NCBI GenBank assembly: GCA_021851735.1
Contig: JAJZCD010000003.1
Coordinates: 1-47,256, forward strand
Source of the DNA: a bacterium
GTDB taxonomy: Bacteria > Patescibacteriota > Saccharimonadia > Saccharimonadales > UBA4665
Direction of reading: 5' to 3'
Length of the DNA: 47,256 nucleotides
This document shows, in pieces, positions 1-12,109 of the stretch (its first letter is position 1; each line of letters starts with the position of its first letter). Under the pieces are notes generated by a model. That model was not told where the DNA came from. It searched no databases and worked only from the letters and a program-made list of their open reading frames with translations. The translations under genes and the position numbers were made by a program.

Positions 1-87
1 TCCGATCTTTATTTGCTTCGCTTCGTAGCTGCCGGTATGCCGTATCGCCGATACACGGTTCACGTGCGTATTATCAACCTGTCTTAG
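1..87 (+). CDS. C-terminal end of an unidentified protein (partial)
   Basis: An open frame enters from the left edge and stops at TAG 85-87, giving 28 residues that end in VRIINLS. The stop lies 16 nt before the uvrA start. uvrA has a Shine-Dalgarno sequence and no -10 box close to its ATG, which fits a downstream operon gene. I do not recognise the fragment. The frame could be open by chance. Confidence 0.35.
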   Translation, partial: SDLYLLRFVAAGMPYRRYTVHVRIINLS

Positions 88-103
88 ATGAGGAACGAAT
101 CCT

Positions 104-2938
<2,835 letters not shown>

Positions 2939-2958
2939 ATTTGAGACGATAGGGCGTC

Positions 2959-3582
2959 CTAGCTGGGCGTCTTACGAAATTTGCGGGCTATAGCGCTGCG
3001 GATTTTGGGGTCTTTCAATATATGAAAGAGCGTTGGCAAGAGAAATACCAAAACGATGCCAATGAGGAGCGGCCCGATCAGCTTCTCAATACCCGGAATT
3101 TTGCTACCAATAAAAAAGCCGGAAAGTGTTACGACAAGCGTCCAGGCGCTGTCGCCAATCGCATCAAATAGCATAAATTTTTTGAGTGGCATGTTGCCTG
3201 CGCCGGCGGTAACGGGAGCGAACGTACGGATGATCGGTATGAAATGGGCGATCAGCATGGTTTTGCTGCCGTATGACGCATAAAACTTTTCGGCACGTAC
3301 GATGTACTCATGACGGAATACCAGGCTGTTCTTGTTGAATAGCTTTGGACCCAAACGGTTGCCTATATGGTACCCGACATTATCGCCAAGGATGGCAGCA
3401 ACCGCGATAACGGCAAGAACCTCGGGTAACGGCAACGCACCGCTAGCCGCCAAAATACCCGCCGAAAAAAGCAGTGTGTCACCCGGAAAGAGAAATCCGA
3501 CCATCATACCGGACTCGGCGAATATGACAGCAGCTATTAGCAGCAAGCCGCCTGTCTCAATGAGATGTGTGACGCCAAACAT
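2959..3582 (-). CDS. DedA family membrane protein
   Basis: Polytopic inner-membrane protein of the DedA/SNARE-associated (VTT) family, whose members act in lipid scrambling and membrane homeostasis. The 207 residues show the family pattern: an N-terminal re-entrant segment with E-S and FLFPGDTLLFSAG (residues 23-42), GDNVGYHIGNRLG, the arginine motif HFIPIIRTFAPVTAG and a terminal hydrophobic helix. It converges on uvrA (20 nt gap) and diverges from the L25 gene. Its promoter appears to be TACAAT ending 8 nt before the ATG, with no Shine-Dalgarno, so a leaderless message is inferred. A second DedA gene lies at 19661. Confidence 0.93.
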   Translation of the reverse strand: MFGVTHLIETGGLLLIAAVIFAESGMMVGFLFPGDTLLFSAGILAASGALPLPEVLAVIAVAAILGDNVGYHIGNRLGPKLFNKNSLVFRHEYIVRAEKFYASYGSKTMLIAHFIPIIRTFAPVTAGAGNMPLKKFMLFDAIGDSAWTLVVTLSGFFIGSKIPGIEKLIGPLLIGIVLVFLLPTLFHILKDPKIRSAIARKFRKTPS

Positions 3583-3626
3583 GTAGTAGTATTGTACGAT
3601 ACATTCGCCGTACCGACGAAAGATGC

Positions 3627-3653
3627 TATAATAGTATGACGAATTAAGGAGGT
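3627..3653 (+). promoter_or_regulatory. Promoter and strong Shine-Dalgarno of the L25 gene
   Basis: An extended -10 element, TG-c-TATAAT (TATAAT at 3627-3632), is followed by AAGGAGGT at 3646-3653, 10 nt before the ATG at 3664. This is one of the clearest leadered starts in the window and contrasts with the leaderless genes. The divergent DedA promoter lies within the same 80-nt gap. Confidence 0.8.
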
Positions 3654-3663
3654 AACAACAGAT

Positions 3664-4407
3664 ATGTCTGATCAGATTATGCTTACGGTAGAAAAACGTG
3701 AAACCATTGGCAAGGGTGTGAAGCGCCTACGCCGTGACGGTATTGTACCGGGAGTTATTCATGATCACGGTCGTCCCTCCGTGCACATTCAGGCAGAGTA
3801 CCAGACTTTACAAAAGATGTATGCTGCAGTGGGCAAGCACCGCCCGGTAGTCTTAAGCGCCGATGGAAAAACGTACAACGCTATCGTGAAGACCGTTACG
3901 TTTGACCCGGTCTATAACGCCATGACGCATATTGTTTTTGGGGCGGTCAAAGCTAATGAAACCGTTGACGCCGAAGTGCCGGTACGTCCTGCATATAGCG
4001 GCGATAATGAATCAAGCCCCGCAGAGCGCGCAGGGTTGATCGTCTTGGCTCAAACGACATCCGTAGCAGTTCGCGCCTTACCAAAAGACCTGCCAGATGT
4101 CATAAGCTATGATGCGGAAGCGCTGGTAGCGGTTGGTGACCAAGTAACCGCCGCTGAATTGCAATTACCACATGGTGTTGAACTCGATATCGAGCCGGAA
4201 CATGTGATTGCAACCGTCTTTGAACCGAGTGCGCTTGCAGCTGCCAATGATGACGCCGGTGGTGAGGCGGACGCAGAAGACCAAGCAGATGTGGCGGCCG
4301 CGCATGACAGTGGAGCTGAAGAAAGTGGCCAATCCGACGAGATTCGTCCCGGTGGTAAAGCGCAAAAAGAGTCAAAAGAAGAGGGTCGCAATCCTGAAAA
4401 GCAGTAG
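3664..4407 (+). CDS. rplY: Ribosomal protein L25, TL5/Ctc long form
   Basis: 5S-rRNA-binding protein of the large ribosomal subunit. The N-terminal L25 domain (about residues 1-95, with KRETIGKGVKRLRRDGIVPGVIH) is followed by the beta-rich TL5/Ctc C-terminal domain (about 95-185, with AERAGLIVLA and GVELDIEPEHVIATV). The last 60 residues are an acidic, low-complexity tail rich in Ala, Asp, Glu and Lys that looks disordered. At 247 residues it is longer than the usual 190-220 because of this tail. It has a near-perfect Shine-Dalgarno sequence. It converges on the MFS gene with an 17-nt gap. Confidence 0.95.
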   Translation: MSDQIMLTVEKRETIGKGVKRLRRDGIVPGVIHDHGRPSVHIQAEYQTLQKMYAAVGKHRPVVLSADGKTYNAIVKTVTFDPVYNAMTHIVFGAVKANETVDAEVPVRPAYSGDNESSPAERAGLIVLAQTTSVAVRALPKDLPDVISYDAEALVAVGDQVTAAELQLPHGVELDIEPEHVIATVFEPSALAAANDDAGGEADAEDQADVAAAHDSGAEESGQSDEIRPGGKAQKESKEEGRNPEKQ

Positions 4408-4424
4408 CTGGGCGGGGGATTGGA

Positions 4425-5603
4425 CTATGAGCGGGCGCTGAGTGTGGCGTCCGCTGCCTTTTTGGCCGGAGACGTTATGAGCATACAGCCGAGCGCGACC
4501 ACGGCGCTAACTACAAATATAGTCGTGAAGGCTTGCTGCTCAGACCAGAAAGATAGCGCGGCATAGACGAAGCCCCATAGTGTTACGTACGCTAAATCAC
4601 AGGCTATTTCCATCGACATGATGTAGTGTATGCCTTTTGTCTTCGTGTGTGCATAGTAGGTGCTCGTCCAGGCATTGCCCTGATACGCTAAGACCGTCGA
4701 CCAGGCGATACCTATACCGGTCAAATAGCCGAGTGAAGTGCTCAGTGTTCTGCCGGCGTGTACTATCGCTGAGCCGATTGAGCCTTCGCGCAGCACAAGC
4801 TTCGTCCCGCGCGAATCGGTTCGTTTGCCAGCGATGAGTAGTACTACGGCGGCGACCAATGTACCGATTGCAGTTACGGCGCCAATTTTCGCGGTGCTAT
4901 GGAGAACTACGGCCAGGTAAACTGGCCACACCATAGCCCCGGCTACCGTGTGAAAGTTGAAGGCGAAATTTGCCGCCACGTCACGCCATGGCGCATCGCG
5001 CAGGCTGTAGTGAACCCGTTGGACGGTCTGGTGCCCACCGGCTAGCTTGTCAACCGATCGCAGCCACATCACGCTCGATAGTACTATCCCGAAGGCGAGA
5101 ACCAACAGGCCAGCCTTGCCAATTACGGCGATTACCGTTGCACCGATTGCTGGCGCTATAGCGGTTGCGATTAAGCTGATGGTACTAATACGTGCCAGGT
5201 CGGTGCCGAGGCGTTCGGTTCGTGTGGCTCGTGACATATGCAGGTGCTGTGCGCTAAACTGAAACGCGTTTGTGAAGGCTAGCCATACCGGTAGCGTCCA
5301 AATAACCCAGCGGAGCGACTGGTGTACGGCTAGGGCAAGTCCCAGGAGAAACAGACAATTGGCAACTCGGGCGTAGATCAACCCGATCCTGCTGCCGGAG
5401 CGGTTAATGATCTGTACTACGGGGAGGTTAATGATGAGCTTTACAGCGGCGTAGACCAGGTAGAATAAAGCTACTTGCCGAACACTGAGCCCAAGGCCAA
5501 TGAGAAAGAGTGGCACGAACACTGCGACAAGCGCCGTGCCGAACTGGTTTTGGCTGTTAGCTAGCGTTATACCCCATAGGTCACGATGGATGAACTGTCG
5601 CAT
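4425..5603 (-). CDS. MFS transporter
   Basis: Major facilitator superfamily permease of about 392 residues with roughly 12 hydrophobic segments; the substrate cannot be told from sequence. The frame is open to a TTG at 5624, but the ATG at 5601-5603 is preferred because AGGG lies 5 nt upstream of it and the TTG has no ribosome binding site. It follows the ABC exporter gene by about 30 nt on the same strand, so the two are probably co-transcribed and may form one efflux unit. Confidence 0.85.
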   Translation of the reverse strand: MRQFIHRDLWGITLANSQNQFGTALVAVFVPLFLIGLGLSVRQVALFYLVYAAVKLIINLPVVQIINRSGSRIGLIYARVANCLFLLGLALAVHQSLRWVIWTLPVWLAFTNAFQFSAQHLHMSRATRTERLGTDLARISTISLIATAIAPAIGATVIAVIGKAGLLVLAFGIVLSSVMWLRSVDKLAGGHQTVQRVHYSLRDAPWRDVAANFAFNFHTVAGAMVWPVYLAVVLHSTAKIGAVTAIGTLVAAVVLLIAGKRTDSRGTKLVLREGSIGSAIVHAGRTLSTSLGYLTGIGIAWSTVLAYQGNAWTSTYYAHTKTKGIHYIMSMEIACDLAYVTLWGFVYAALSFWSEQQAFTTIFVVSAVVALGCMLITSPAKKAADATLSARS

Positions 5604-5635
5604 AGTAGCCCTAGTATATCCCAATTAGACGCAAT

Positions 5636-7420
5636 TTAGTCTTCGATGAACCCGCCGCTCTGATGCGCCCATAGCTTGGCGTAGGTACCGTGCTTGCGCG
5701 CAATCAGCTCTTTATGGGTACCTTCTTCTACGATTCGGCCGTCATTAAGCACGATGATGCGATCCATCTTTTGGATGGTACTCAGACGATGGGCAATGAC
5801 GATGGCCGTGCGGCCTTCCATCAGTTTCCAGAGAGCTTCCTGGATGAGGATTTCACTCTCACTATCCAAGGCGCTCGTAGCTTCATCGAGCGCCAAAATC
5901 GGTGCGTTTTTGAGCATGGCCCGGGCGATGGCGATGCGTTGTCGTTGTCCGCCGCTTAACTTAATGCCGCGTTCACCAACGAGCGTGTCATAGCCGTCGG
6001 GCAAGGTGGTAATGAAATCATGCGCACTAGCCATTTTTGCCACCGCCTCTATGGCATCCTGGGGAGCCGATCGATCACCGTAGGCAATGTTTTCACGAAT
6101 ACTGCGGTGAAATAGCATTGGCTCTTGAGGCACATAAGCAATTGACCGGCGCAGGTCATCTTGGCTAATCGCGGCAATATTTTGACCGTCAATAGTTATG
6201 GCGCCGTCTTGTATGTCCGAGAACCGCAAGAGCAAGCGGGTAAGCGTGGTTTTGCCTGAGCCACTGTGGCCTACCAGACCGACTTTTTCGCCGGGTTTTA
6301 TGTGGAGATTGAGCCGGTCAAACAGTGGTTCATTGGAGCCGTTATGTTGGAACACCACGTTGGTAAAGTTAATTGAGCCACGATGTATTTGCGATGGTTC
6401 CGGGCTTGCGGGATCTTGTATATCCGGTTGTGACGCAAGAATCCTGACCATGTCTGCAGCGTCACCAAGCGACCGGTTGTAGTTACGGAGCGCATTGTTA
6501 CCAAAGTTAAACAACTGCTCGCCGACATTCGCGGTGTACGAGAATATCAGGAACACGGTCGCTACGTTTGCGTTAAATACCATAACGCCGATTACTGCCA
6601 TAACAAGTGCAAGCGCGGTAATGGTAGATAGCATACTACCGAAATAGAGTTGCTGTTTTTGGTGGGCGCTGCCGAACTGTAAAAGGCTGCGCTGGGTATT
6701 TCGGGTTGCTGCGCCGAACATACGCTCTTCATAGCCTTGACCGGCAAAGCTTTTTATAGCCAGGGCGTTGGTGACGGCATCTGCTAGGACGCCCGTCTGT
6801 TTACTCTCGATCATGGCATGGCTAGCACCAAGATGCCGGACGCGGCGGGTCACAAATACGGAGCTAATCGAGTAGATCAGCGCGAACGCAAATAACGCGA
6901 CTGCAAAAAACGGTGCGACTTTAGCTAGTACTACTATTGAAAACAGTACGCCAAGAATCATGGGCACTACGCTAAACGTCGTTGTATCGGCAAACCGTAT
7001 GTAGCTGCCCATGAGCTTATTTGTCTGTGACACGAGTGAGCCGGTAAAGTTGTCGGCGTGGAACCTGGCACTCTGGCTGAGCAGGTGTGAGAATACTTCC
7101 CGCGCAATCGAACGTTCAACCTTGCTCTCGATTCGCCATTGCAATGCATCGATAATGCGCCATGAAAAGTTGCCAAAAAATACCATGGCTGTGTATATAA
7201 CAAGTTCCGGCCCGAAGCTTGCCCAAATGTTGTGCGCTATAAACGCATGACGGGATAAACGATTCAAAACGTTCGCCAAAATAATCGGCGGTATGATCTG
7301 ATTGGCCAGTACATTGATGGGCAGCGTTACGGCTATACCTGTAAGATAGCGCCGTTCATGCCAAACCTTGTGTCCAAAGTAGCGGACAACCTGTTTTCCT
7401 GATGTTCTTGTTTGTTGCAT
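5636..7420 (-). CDS. ABC exporter, fused membrane and ATPase domains (MsbA/MDR type)
   Basis: Half-transporter of 594 residues that probably works as a homodimer to export a lipid or drug-like substrate. The N-terminal 320 residues are a six-helix transmembrane domain. The ATPase domain has Walker A GHSGSGKTT, the Q-loop AYVPQEP, signature LSGGQRQRIAIARAML, Walker B ILALDEATSALD and the H-loop IAHRLST. The frame extends to 7486, but the ATG at 7418-7420 is chosen because AGGAGG lies 9 nt upstream. It is first in an operon with the downstream MFS gene. Confidence 0.92.
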   Translation of the reverse strand: MQQTRTSGKQVVRYFGHKVWHERRYLTGIAVTLPINVLANQIIPPIILANVLNRLSRHAFIAHNIWASFGPELVIYTAMVFFGNFSWRIIDALQWRIESKVERSIAREVFSHLLSQSARFHADNFTGSLVSQTNKLMGSYIRFADTTTFSVVPMILGVLFSIVVLAKVAPFFAVALFAFALIYSISSVFVTRRVRHLGASHAMIESKQTGVLADAVTNALAIKSFAGQGYEERMFGAATRNTQRSLLQFGSAHQKQQLYFGSMLSTITALALVMAVIGVMVFNANVATVFLIFSYTANVGEQLFNFGNNALRNYNRSLGDAADMVRILASQPDIQDPASPEPSQIHRGSINFTNVVFQHNGSNEPLFDRLNLHIKPGEKVGLVGHSGSGKTTLTRLLLRFSDIQDGAITIDGQNIAAISQDDLRRSIAYVPQEPMLFHRSIRENIAYGDRSAPQDAIEAVAKMASAHDFITTLPDGYDTLVGERGIKLSGGQRQRIAIARAMLKNAPILALDEATSALDSESEILIQEALWKLMEGRTAIVIAHRLSTIQKMDRIIVLNDGRIVEEGTHKELIARKHGTYAKLWAHQSGGFIED

Positions 7421-7764
7421 GGGTGCGGTCCTCCTTGATGCCGACCAATAGCAGTATTCTGTACGCGCTCGCTCAAAACGAAACACGTCAATATCGCTTT
7501 TATTATTAGTTGCTTATATTTGCTTCCGGCTCACGCTGCCGGTTTGGTTTTAATACGAGATGAAAGATTCGGAGTGGACGACTGGCATAAGCTGTCCGAT
7601 AGGTGTCTGAATTTTCATGAATATTAGTCGCCCTTTCCTTTACAATAAACAATAGGTTTTATTATATCACGATTTGTCAAGCATTTAAAAAAAATATAGA
7701 TCAAAAAATGCTGATTTTATAACAACATATGATACAAAAGGTCGTAAAATGGGTTCGAATCTTG
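7421..7764. other. AT-rich intergenic region between divergent transcription units
   Basis: No gene is seen here. It separates the ABC exporter (leftward) from trhO (rightward). The right half is markedly AT-rich, with an A tract near 7686-7693. At 7639-7648 it contains TTTACAATAA, identical to one 10-nt arm of the palindrome at the Fur-family gene promoter (20326-20348), but the matching second arm is absent. An upstream promoter for the exporter must lie here, though I cannot place its boxes with confidence. Confidence 0.5.
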
Positions 7765-7770
7765 TATAAT
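7765..7770 (+). promoter_or_regulatory. -10 box of trhO, leaderless type
   Basis: A perfect TATAAT ends 7 nt before the trhO ATG (7778). A transcript starting the usual 6-8 nt after the -10 box would begin at the start codon. No Shine-Dalgarno can fit, and no good -35 box is visible. Confidence 0.75.
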
Positions 7771-7777
7771 AAGCACC

Positions 7778-8686
7778 ATGCAAAAAATACTGCTGTATTA
7801 CAAATTCACCCCCATTAAGGATCCGGACATGACGCGGCTATGGCAGCGTGCGCTATGTGAAAAGCTGAACCTTAAGGGTCGTATACTCATTGCTGAACAC
7901 GGCATAAACGGAACCGTGGGCGGCGAGTTAGAAGACCTTAAAACCTATGTTAAAGAAACGAAACAATGGGCCGGCTTTAAGGACACGGTATTTAAGTGGA
8001 GCGACGGCTCACGCGATCATTTTCCAAAGCTACAAGTAAAAGTACGGCCTGAAATTGTATCATTCGGTGCCGGTAGCGAACTGCAAGTTACCGACAACGG
8101 GGTGGTTGATGGCGGCCGTCATCTAAAACCGGCGGAAGTGCATGAATTATATGAACAGTATGGTGATGACGTGGTGTTTTTTGATGGCCGTAATGCCTAT
8201 GAGGCGGCTGTAGGCCGTTTTAAGAACGCAGTGGTCCCGAATACCCGGACGAGCAAGGATTTTATCAGGGAACTGGAAAGCGGCCGCTATGACCACTTGA
8301 AGGACAAGAAAGTTATTACCTATTGCACTGGCGGTATCCGGTGTGAAATTTTAACGCCGCTCATGAAGCACCGTGGGTTTAAGGACGTCTACCAGATGGA
8401 TGGTGGTATTGTTAAATACGGCGAACAGTACGGGGACGATGGTCTATGGGAAGGCAATCTATATGTATTTGATGATCGTATGGGCATAACGTTCAGTGAC
8501 CATGCTAAGGATATTGGCACATGTATTCATTGTGGCGGCGCTACCAGTACGTACGTAAACTGCGCCTTAGCGTCGTGTAACGAGTTGGTACTGATCTGTG
8601 AATCGTGCAAGCAAGATCCGGCCAAACTGTACCATACCAACAATTGCCGAACGACCGTGAAACCCGGCGTTGCAGCGCATGCCTAA
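7778..8686 (+). CDS. trhO: tRNA uridine(34) hydroxylase TrhO (UPF0176, rhodanese domain)
   Basis: Family known to form 5-hydroxyuridine at tRNA wobble position 34 in an oxygen-dependent reaction. The 302 residues show the N-terminal family domain ([24 protein letters not shown]), then a rhodanese domain (about 125-220) with the active-site loop YCTGGIRCE carrying the conserved Cys. A C-terminal Cys-rich segment (CIHCGG...CALASC...CESCKQDP) is probably a zinc site. It heads an operon with def and uvrC (8-nt and 4-nt overlaps). Confidence 0.93.
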   Translation: MQKILLYYKFTPIKDPDMTRLWQRALCEKLNLKGRILIAEHGINGTVGGELEDLKTYVKETKQWAGFKDTVFKWSDGSRDHFPKLQVKVRPEIVSFGAGSELQVTDNGVVDGGRHLKPAEVHELYEQYGDDVVFFDGRNAYEAAVGRFKNAVVPNTRTSKDFIRELESGRYDHLKDKKVITYCTGGIRCEILTPLMKHRGFKDVYQMDGGIVKYGEQYGDDGLWEGNLYVFDDRMGITFSDHAKDIGTCIHCGGATSTYVNCALASCNELVLICESCKQDPAKLYHTNNCRTTVKPGVAAHA

Positions 8687-9224
8687 CGTATTGGACTTGA
8701 AGCGCTTTGGCAATCCTGTATTGCGTCAAACCGCTCGTACACTGTCTATTGATGAGATTTGTAGTGTAGCGACACAGAAACTTATTGCTGATATCCGACA
8801 TACGAACGAGCAAAAGCAATACGGTGTCGGGCTGGCCGCCCCACAGATTGGTGTAAGCGTCGCTCTGAGTGTTATCGGTATAAAACCAACTCCTACGCGG
8901 CCTAATGTACAGCCATTTGAGCGTGTCATTATTAACCCGCGCTATACGGGTGTTGGCCGTCGGGTGCCTTTGTGGGAAGGCTGCCAGAGTTGTGGCACGG
9001 GAAACGATACGCTGTACGCGCAGGTACCACGGTATCGGAAAATTGAGGCGTCTTGGTATGACGAGAAAGGCGGGCTGAACCGTGAAATACTAGAGGATTT
9101 TGTGGCGCATGTATTCCAGCACGAAACTGACCATCTAAACGGTATACTATTTGTCGACAAGGTCCGCGATACCAAGAGCTATATGCTCGTCAGTGAATAC
9201 CGGGAGCGTATACTGAAAGCGTGA
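8679..9224 (+). CDS. def: Peptide deformylase
   Basis: Metal-dependent removal of the formyl group from new proteins. All three motifs are visible: [10 protein letters not shown] (motif I), EGCQSC (motif II, normally EGCLS; its Cys is a metal ligand) and QHETDHLNG (motif III, HExDH with two His ligands and catalytic Glu). The Leu-to-Gln change in motif II is unusual, but all catalytic residues are kept. The frame is open from a TTG at 8670. The ATG at 8679 is preferred and overlaps the trhO end by 8 nt. The stop overlaps the uvrC GTG. Confidence 0.93.
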   Translation: MPNVLDLKRFGNPVLRQTARTLSIDEICSVATQKLIADIRHTNEQKQYGVGLAAPQIGVSVALSVIGIKPTPTRPNVQPFERVIINPRYTGVGRRVPLWEGCQSCGTGNDTLYAQVPRYRKIEASWYDEKGGLNREILEDFVAHVFQHETDHLNGILFVDKVRDTKSYMLVSEYRERILKA

Positions 9225-10732
9225 ATAAAGCACTTGAGACTAAGCTGCAAACACTTCCGAAAGAGCCGGGCGTATATTTCCATAAAGACGCGTCAGGCGA
9301 GATTATTTATGTAGGCAAAGCGGCGGTACTGCGCAATCGCGTACGACAGTACTTTCAAGCGTCTCGAAACCGCGACCCGAAGACGGAAGCGCTGGTAGCG
9401 GAGATTACCGACACCGACTGGATGGTTGTTGAAAGTGAACTTGAAGCGCTCTTTTTGGAAGCGGAAATGATTCGTCGTTACATGCCGCGCTATAACATCC
9501 TGCTGCGTGACGATAAAGCGATGAGTTACATACGCATCGATTATGACAGCGACTATCCAACGGTTACAACAACACGGCGTCCGCTCGATGACGGCGCCCG
9601 ATACTTTGGGCCGTATTTTTCGACATATGGCATACGGCAGGCTTTAAAGCTGCTGCGGCGAATATTCCCGTTTGCTACGCGGCGTATCCCGGGGCAAAAA
9701 CGGGCGACGCTTCATTACCACCTTGGGCTTGATCCGGGTTTGGAAGAAGGTAAAACCAGTTTGGAAGATTACCGCAAAAACTTACGGAAATTAATAGCGG
9801 TTATAGAAGGCAAGCGGCCGAGCATACTGAAAGAGATTGAGCGTGATATGCAGCGTGCCGCCAAAGCTCACGAATTTGAGGCGGCCGCGAAACTGCGCAA
9901 TCAGCTGGTGGCGCTTCAGAACCTAGGTAAACAGGTAATTTTTAGTGATAAAGAATTCCTGGATATCTCCAAAGACCACGCCCTTACCGAGTTGGTCGAT
10001 TTACTGAGTTTGGACGGATTTCCAAGACGGATTGAAGGCTATGATATCAGTCATATGCAGGGTACGAACGTAGTGGCCAGTATGGTGGTCTTCACGAATG
10101 GCGTGAGCGATAAGGGCGAGTACCGTAAGTTCAAAACGCGTAAGGAACATAACAATGACTTCTTTAATATGCATGAAACGATTGCACGGCGTTTGAGTGA
10201 AAAACATATACAGGAGTGGGGTAAGCCCAATCTCATAGTTATCGACGGTGGTAAGGGTCAGCTCGATGCTGCCATTCGAGCCCGGAATGAAGTCGGACAA
10301 ACCGCCATCCCGTTTATAGGGCTCGCCAAACGTGAAGAGCAGATTGTCATCCAAAAGGATATGTCCAATGTGTCATTACATATACCAACAATGCATACGC
10401 TCGGTGGTTTCGCGACCGAGTCGGACGATTTTATACTCGTCAATATTCCTCACAGTACCAATGTCATTAAACTACTGCAGCGAATTCGTGATGAGTCGCA
10501 CCGTTTTGCCGTAACGTATCATAGTGTGCTGAAGGTCAAGCAGCAGACGAGCAGCCTGCTTGATGAAATACCAACCATTGGGCCGGCAACACGTAAAAAG
10601 CTGATACGTCAATTTGGCAGCGTGCGCGGCGTAATGCAGGCGTCAGATCGTGAGCTGGAGGCGGCTATAGGGAAAAAGAAGATGCTAGCTATTAAGCAAC
10701 ATCTGCCAGTGGCACAAAAGAATCGAGAATAA
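9221..10732 (+). CDS. uvrC: Excinuclease ABC subunit UvrC, short form
   Basis: Dual-incision nuclease of nucleotide excision repair. Order of parts: GIY-YIG domain for the 3' cut (residues 13-90, with PGVYFHKD and IIYVGKA), a UVR motif that contacts UvrB (about 205-235), an RNase H-like 5'-incision domain (YDISHMQG, VIDGGKGQLDAA) and a single helix-hairpin-helix region (IPTIGPATRKKL). At 503 residues it is shorter than the usual 590-610. It starts with GTG inside GTGA, overlapping the def stop by 4 nt, so translation is probably coupled to def. Confidence 0.95.
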   Translation: MNKALETKLQTLPKEPGVYFHKDASGEIIYVGKAAVLRNRVRQYFQASRNRDPKTEALVAEITDTDWMVVESELEALFLEAEMIRRYMPRYNILLRDDKAMSYIRIDYDSDYPTVTTTRRPLDDGARYFGPYFSTYGIRQALKLLRRIFPFATRRIPGQKRATLHYHLGLDPGLEEGKTSLEDYRKNLRKLIAVIEGKRPSILKEIERDMQRAAKAHEFEAAAKLRNQLVALQNLGKQVIFSDKEFLDISKDHALTELVDLLSLDGFPRRIEGYDISHMQGTNVVASMVVFTNGVSDKGEYRKFKTRKEHNNDFFNMHETIARRLSEKHIQEWGKPNLIVIDGGKGQLDAAIRARNEVGQTAIPFIGLAKREEQIVIQKDMSNVSLHIPTMHTLGGFATESDDFILVNIPHSTNVIKLLQRIRDESHRFAVTYHSVLKVKQQTSSLLDEIPTIGPATRKKLIRQFGSVRGVMQASDRELEAAIGKKKMLAIKQHLPVAQKNRE

Positions 10733-11010
10733 GCCCATTTTTTTTGGATAAAATTGCATCCTGGACATGCGTACTTCATTGCAAGTAGCCCGGGTCGTAC
10801 TTGAGGTATTGGTGGATGGCGTTTGGATGCGCTATAGGCATAGGGGTACTGTTAACACAAATAACCTCGTGATACGAGCTCGTCTACGCATGCTCCGTTT
10901 ATAGACGATGTATGTAAGCACGCAGCACCGAGTACCACAGCAAAAACCCTATACATTGCGACATCGATTAGGCGGTATCAATGGCCAACTTCGTCGATAG
11001 ATGGACTTAG
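10733..11010. other. Intergenic stretch after uvrC
   Basis: No gene or RNA is recognised. A run of eight T residues follows the uvrC stop within 10 nt, but no stable stem precedes it. A weak 6-bp inverted repeat (CGTCTA/TAGACG) occurs near 10882-10908. Confidence 0.4.
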
Positions 11011-11247
11011 CTATAGCTTTGATGCTGCTGTAGCTTGGTGCATGTCTTTCGCACCGGCATTGATTTCGTTGAGCGCCTGGTTAATGAGTGCATTGCTTTG
11101 TTGCGTGCTGCCGATAATACAGTTGCTTGCTCCCTTTGCGCATGCATCTAGGCTCTTCTTCACCAAGCCCGCGATCGCAGGTTTTGGATACGCAGGAATT
11201 GCTTGCATGATAGCAACGTCGCTCTGTAGCTCCTGGCAATCAGTCAT
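11011..11247 (-). CDS. Hypothetical Ala-rich protein, possibly a decayed secreted protein
   Basis: A 78-residue frame from ATG 11247, rich in Ala, Asn and Gln, with two Cys near the middle. The same frame stays open upstream to 11406 but has no start codon there. The 53 extra residues are Ser/Thr-rich and read like the linker of an exported protein that has lost its start and signal peptide. There is no Shine-Dalgarno and no close -10 box. The opposite strand carries a long hydrophobic frame, which I read as its shadow. Function unknown. Confidence 0.35.
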   Translation of the reverse strand: MTDCQELQSDVAIMQAIPAYPKPAIAGLVKKSLDACAKGASNCIIGSTQQSNALINQALNEINAGAKDMHQATAASKL

Positions 11248-11449
11248 AAGGGCTGCGGCATTTCGGTCTGCGGTATCGCTCAGAATCCTTGTACTATCGT
11301 TGGTGATTGCTGTAGTGCCGCTGTCGTATAAGGTGCTGTATATACTAGTCCAGCCGCGTACGGTGCTAGTAGAAACCGATTCTGACGTATTGTTCTGGTG
11401 GGTGCTCTACAGGCTACTTTTTTATGGATCATACGCTACAATACAACGT

Positions 11450-12028
11450 ATGACAGCACGAACGCATGATGTAGCAGCGGCAACTGTTTTGCTGCTGGCA
11501 GTGCTGGCGAATCCACCAGAATCACTACGGCTTTCAACATTGCTCTTAGCGATCTTGGCTAACCAAGTCGGGGGTATTACACCGGATATCGACCAACCAA
11601 CAGCGCCACTTTGGCGTAACTTGCCGGAAGGCCATGTTATTGGAAAGGTATTTGGCAAAATGCTCGGAGGCCACCGATTCATAAGCCATTCGCTTATTGG
11701 TATGGCTTTGTTTGGGTGGTTGAGCTACTTGTTATTGCATGCACTGCAACCGATTATGCCACATGTCGATATACAACTCGTGTGGTATGCATTTCTGCTA
11801 GGCTATGGTAGTCATATTGTTATGGATATGCTGACAAAGGAAGGGGTGCCGTTACTATTACCGTTCACCTTTAAATTTGGGGTTCCACCAGCGAAGGCAC
11901 TTCGCATAACGACTGGTACGTGGGTAGAGACGGCGGTCGTGCTACCGGTGTTAGTGATTTGTGGCGGGTGGCTGTGCTGGAGTCATGCCAATGAGCTCGT
12001 GGGATTGCTACACCGCGTAATCACCTAG
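11450..12028 (+). CDS. YdjM-like membrane-bound metal-dependent hydrolase
   Basis: Membrane protein of 192 residues resembling the YdjM/DUF457 family of predicted metal-dependent hydrolases. Seen are an N-terminal MTARTHDVAAATV with a conserved His, TPDIDQPTAP, the GHRFISHSLIG segment (GHRxxTHS-like) and GYGSHIVMDMLTKEGV, with four to five hydrophobic helices. The open frame reaches back to 11042, but the family starts at the ATG used here, and TACAAT (11437-11442) ends exactly 7 nt before it. The upstream part is probably non-coding. It lies 82 nt before the next gene. Confidence 0.82.
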   Translation: MTARTHDVAAATVLLLAVLANPPESLRLSTLLLAILANQVGGITPDIDQPTAPLWRNLPEGHVIGKVFGKMLGGHRFISHSLIGMALFGWLSYLLLHALQPIMPHVDIQLVWYAFLLGYGSHIVMDMLTKEGVPLLLPFTFKFGVPPAKALRITTGTWVETAVVLPVLVICGGWLCWSHANELVGLLHRVIT

Positions 12029-12109
12029 CCATGTACTGTAACATCCATGCGCAGGCTGTGTAGCGAGCTTACGTGCGCATAGACTATGTCGTGCGATATA
12101 CTGGGTCAG

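Noticed and set aside
2939-2975. Terminator between uvrA and the DedA gene
   Set aside because: Only short, competing 4-5 bp stems (around AGACG/CGTCT) and no T-run.
11042-11449. N-terminal extension of the YdjM-like gene (328-residue frame)
   Set aside because: The family starts at 11450, a -10 box lies 7 nt before that ATG, and the extension mirrors an Ala-rich frame on the other strand.
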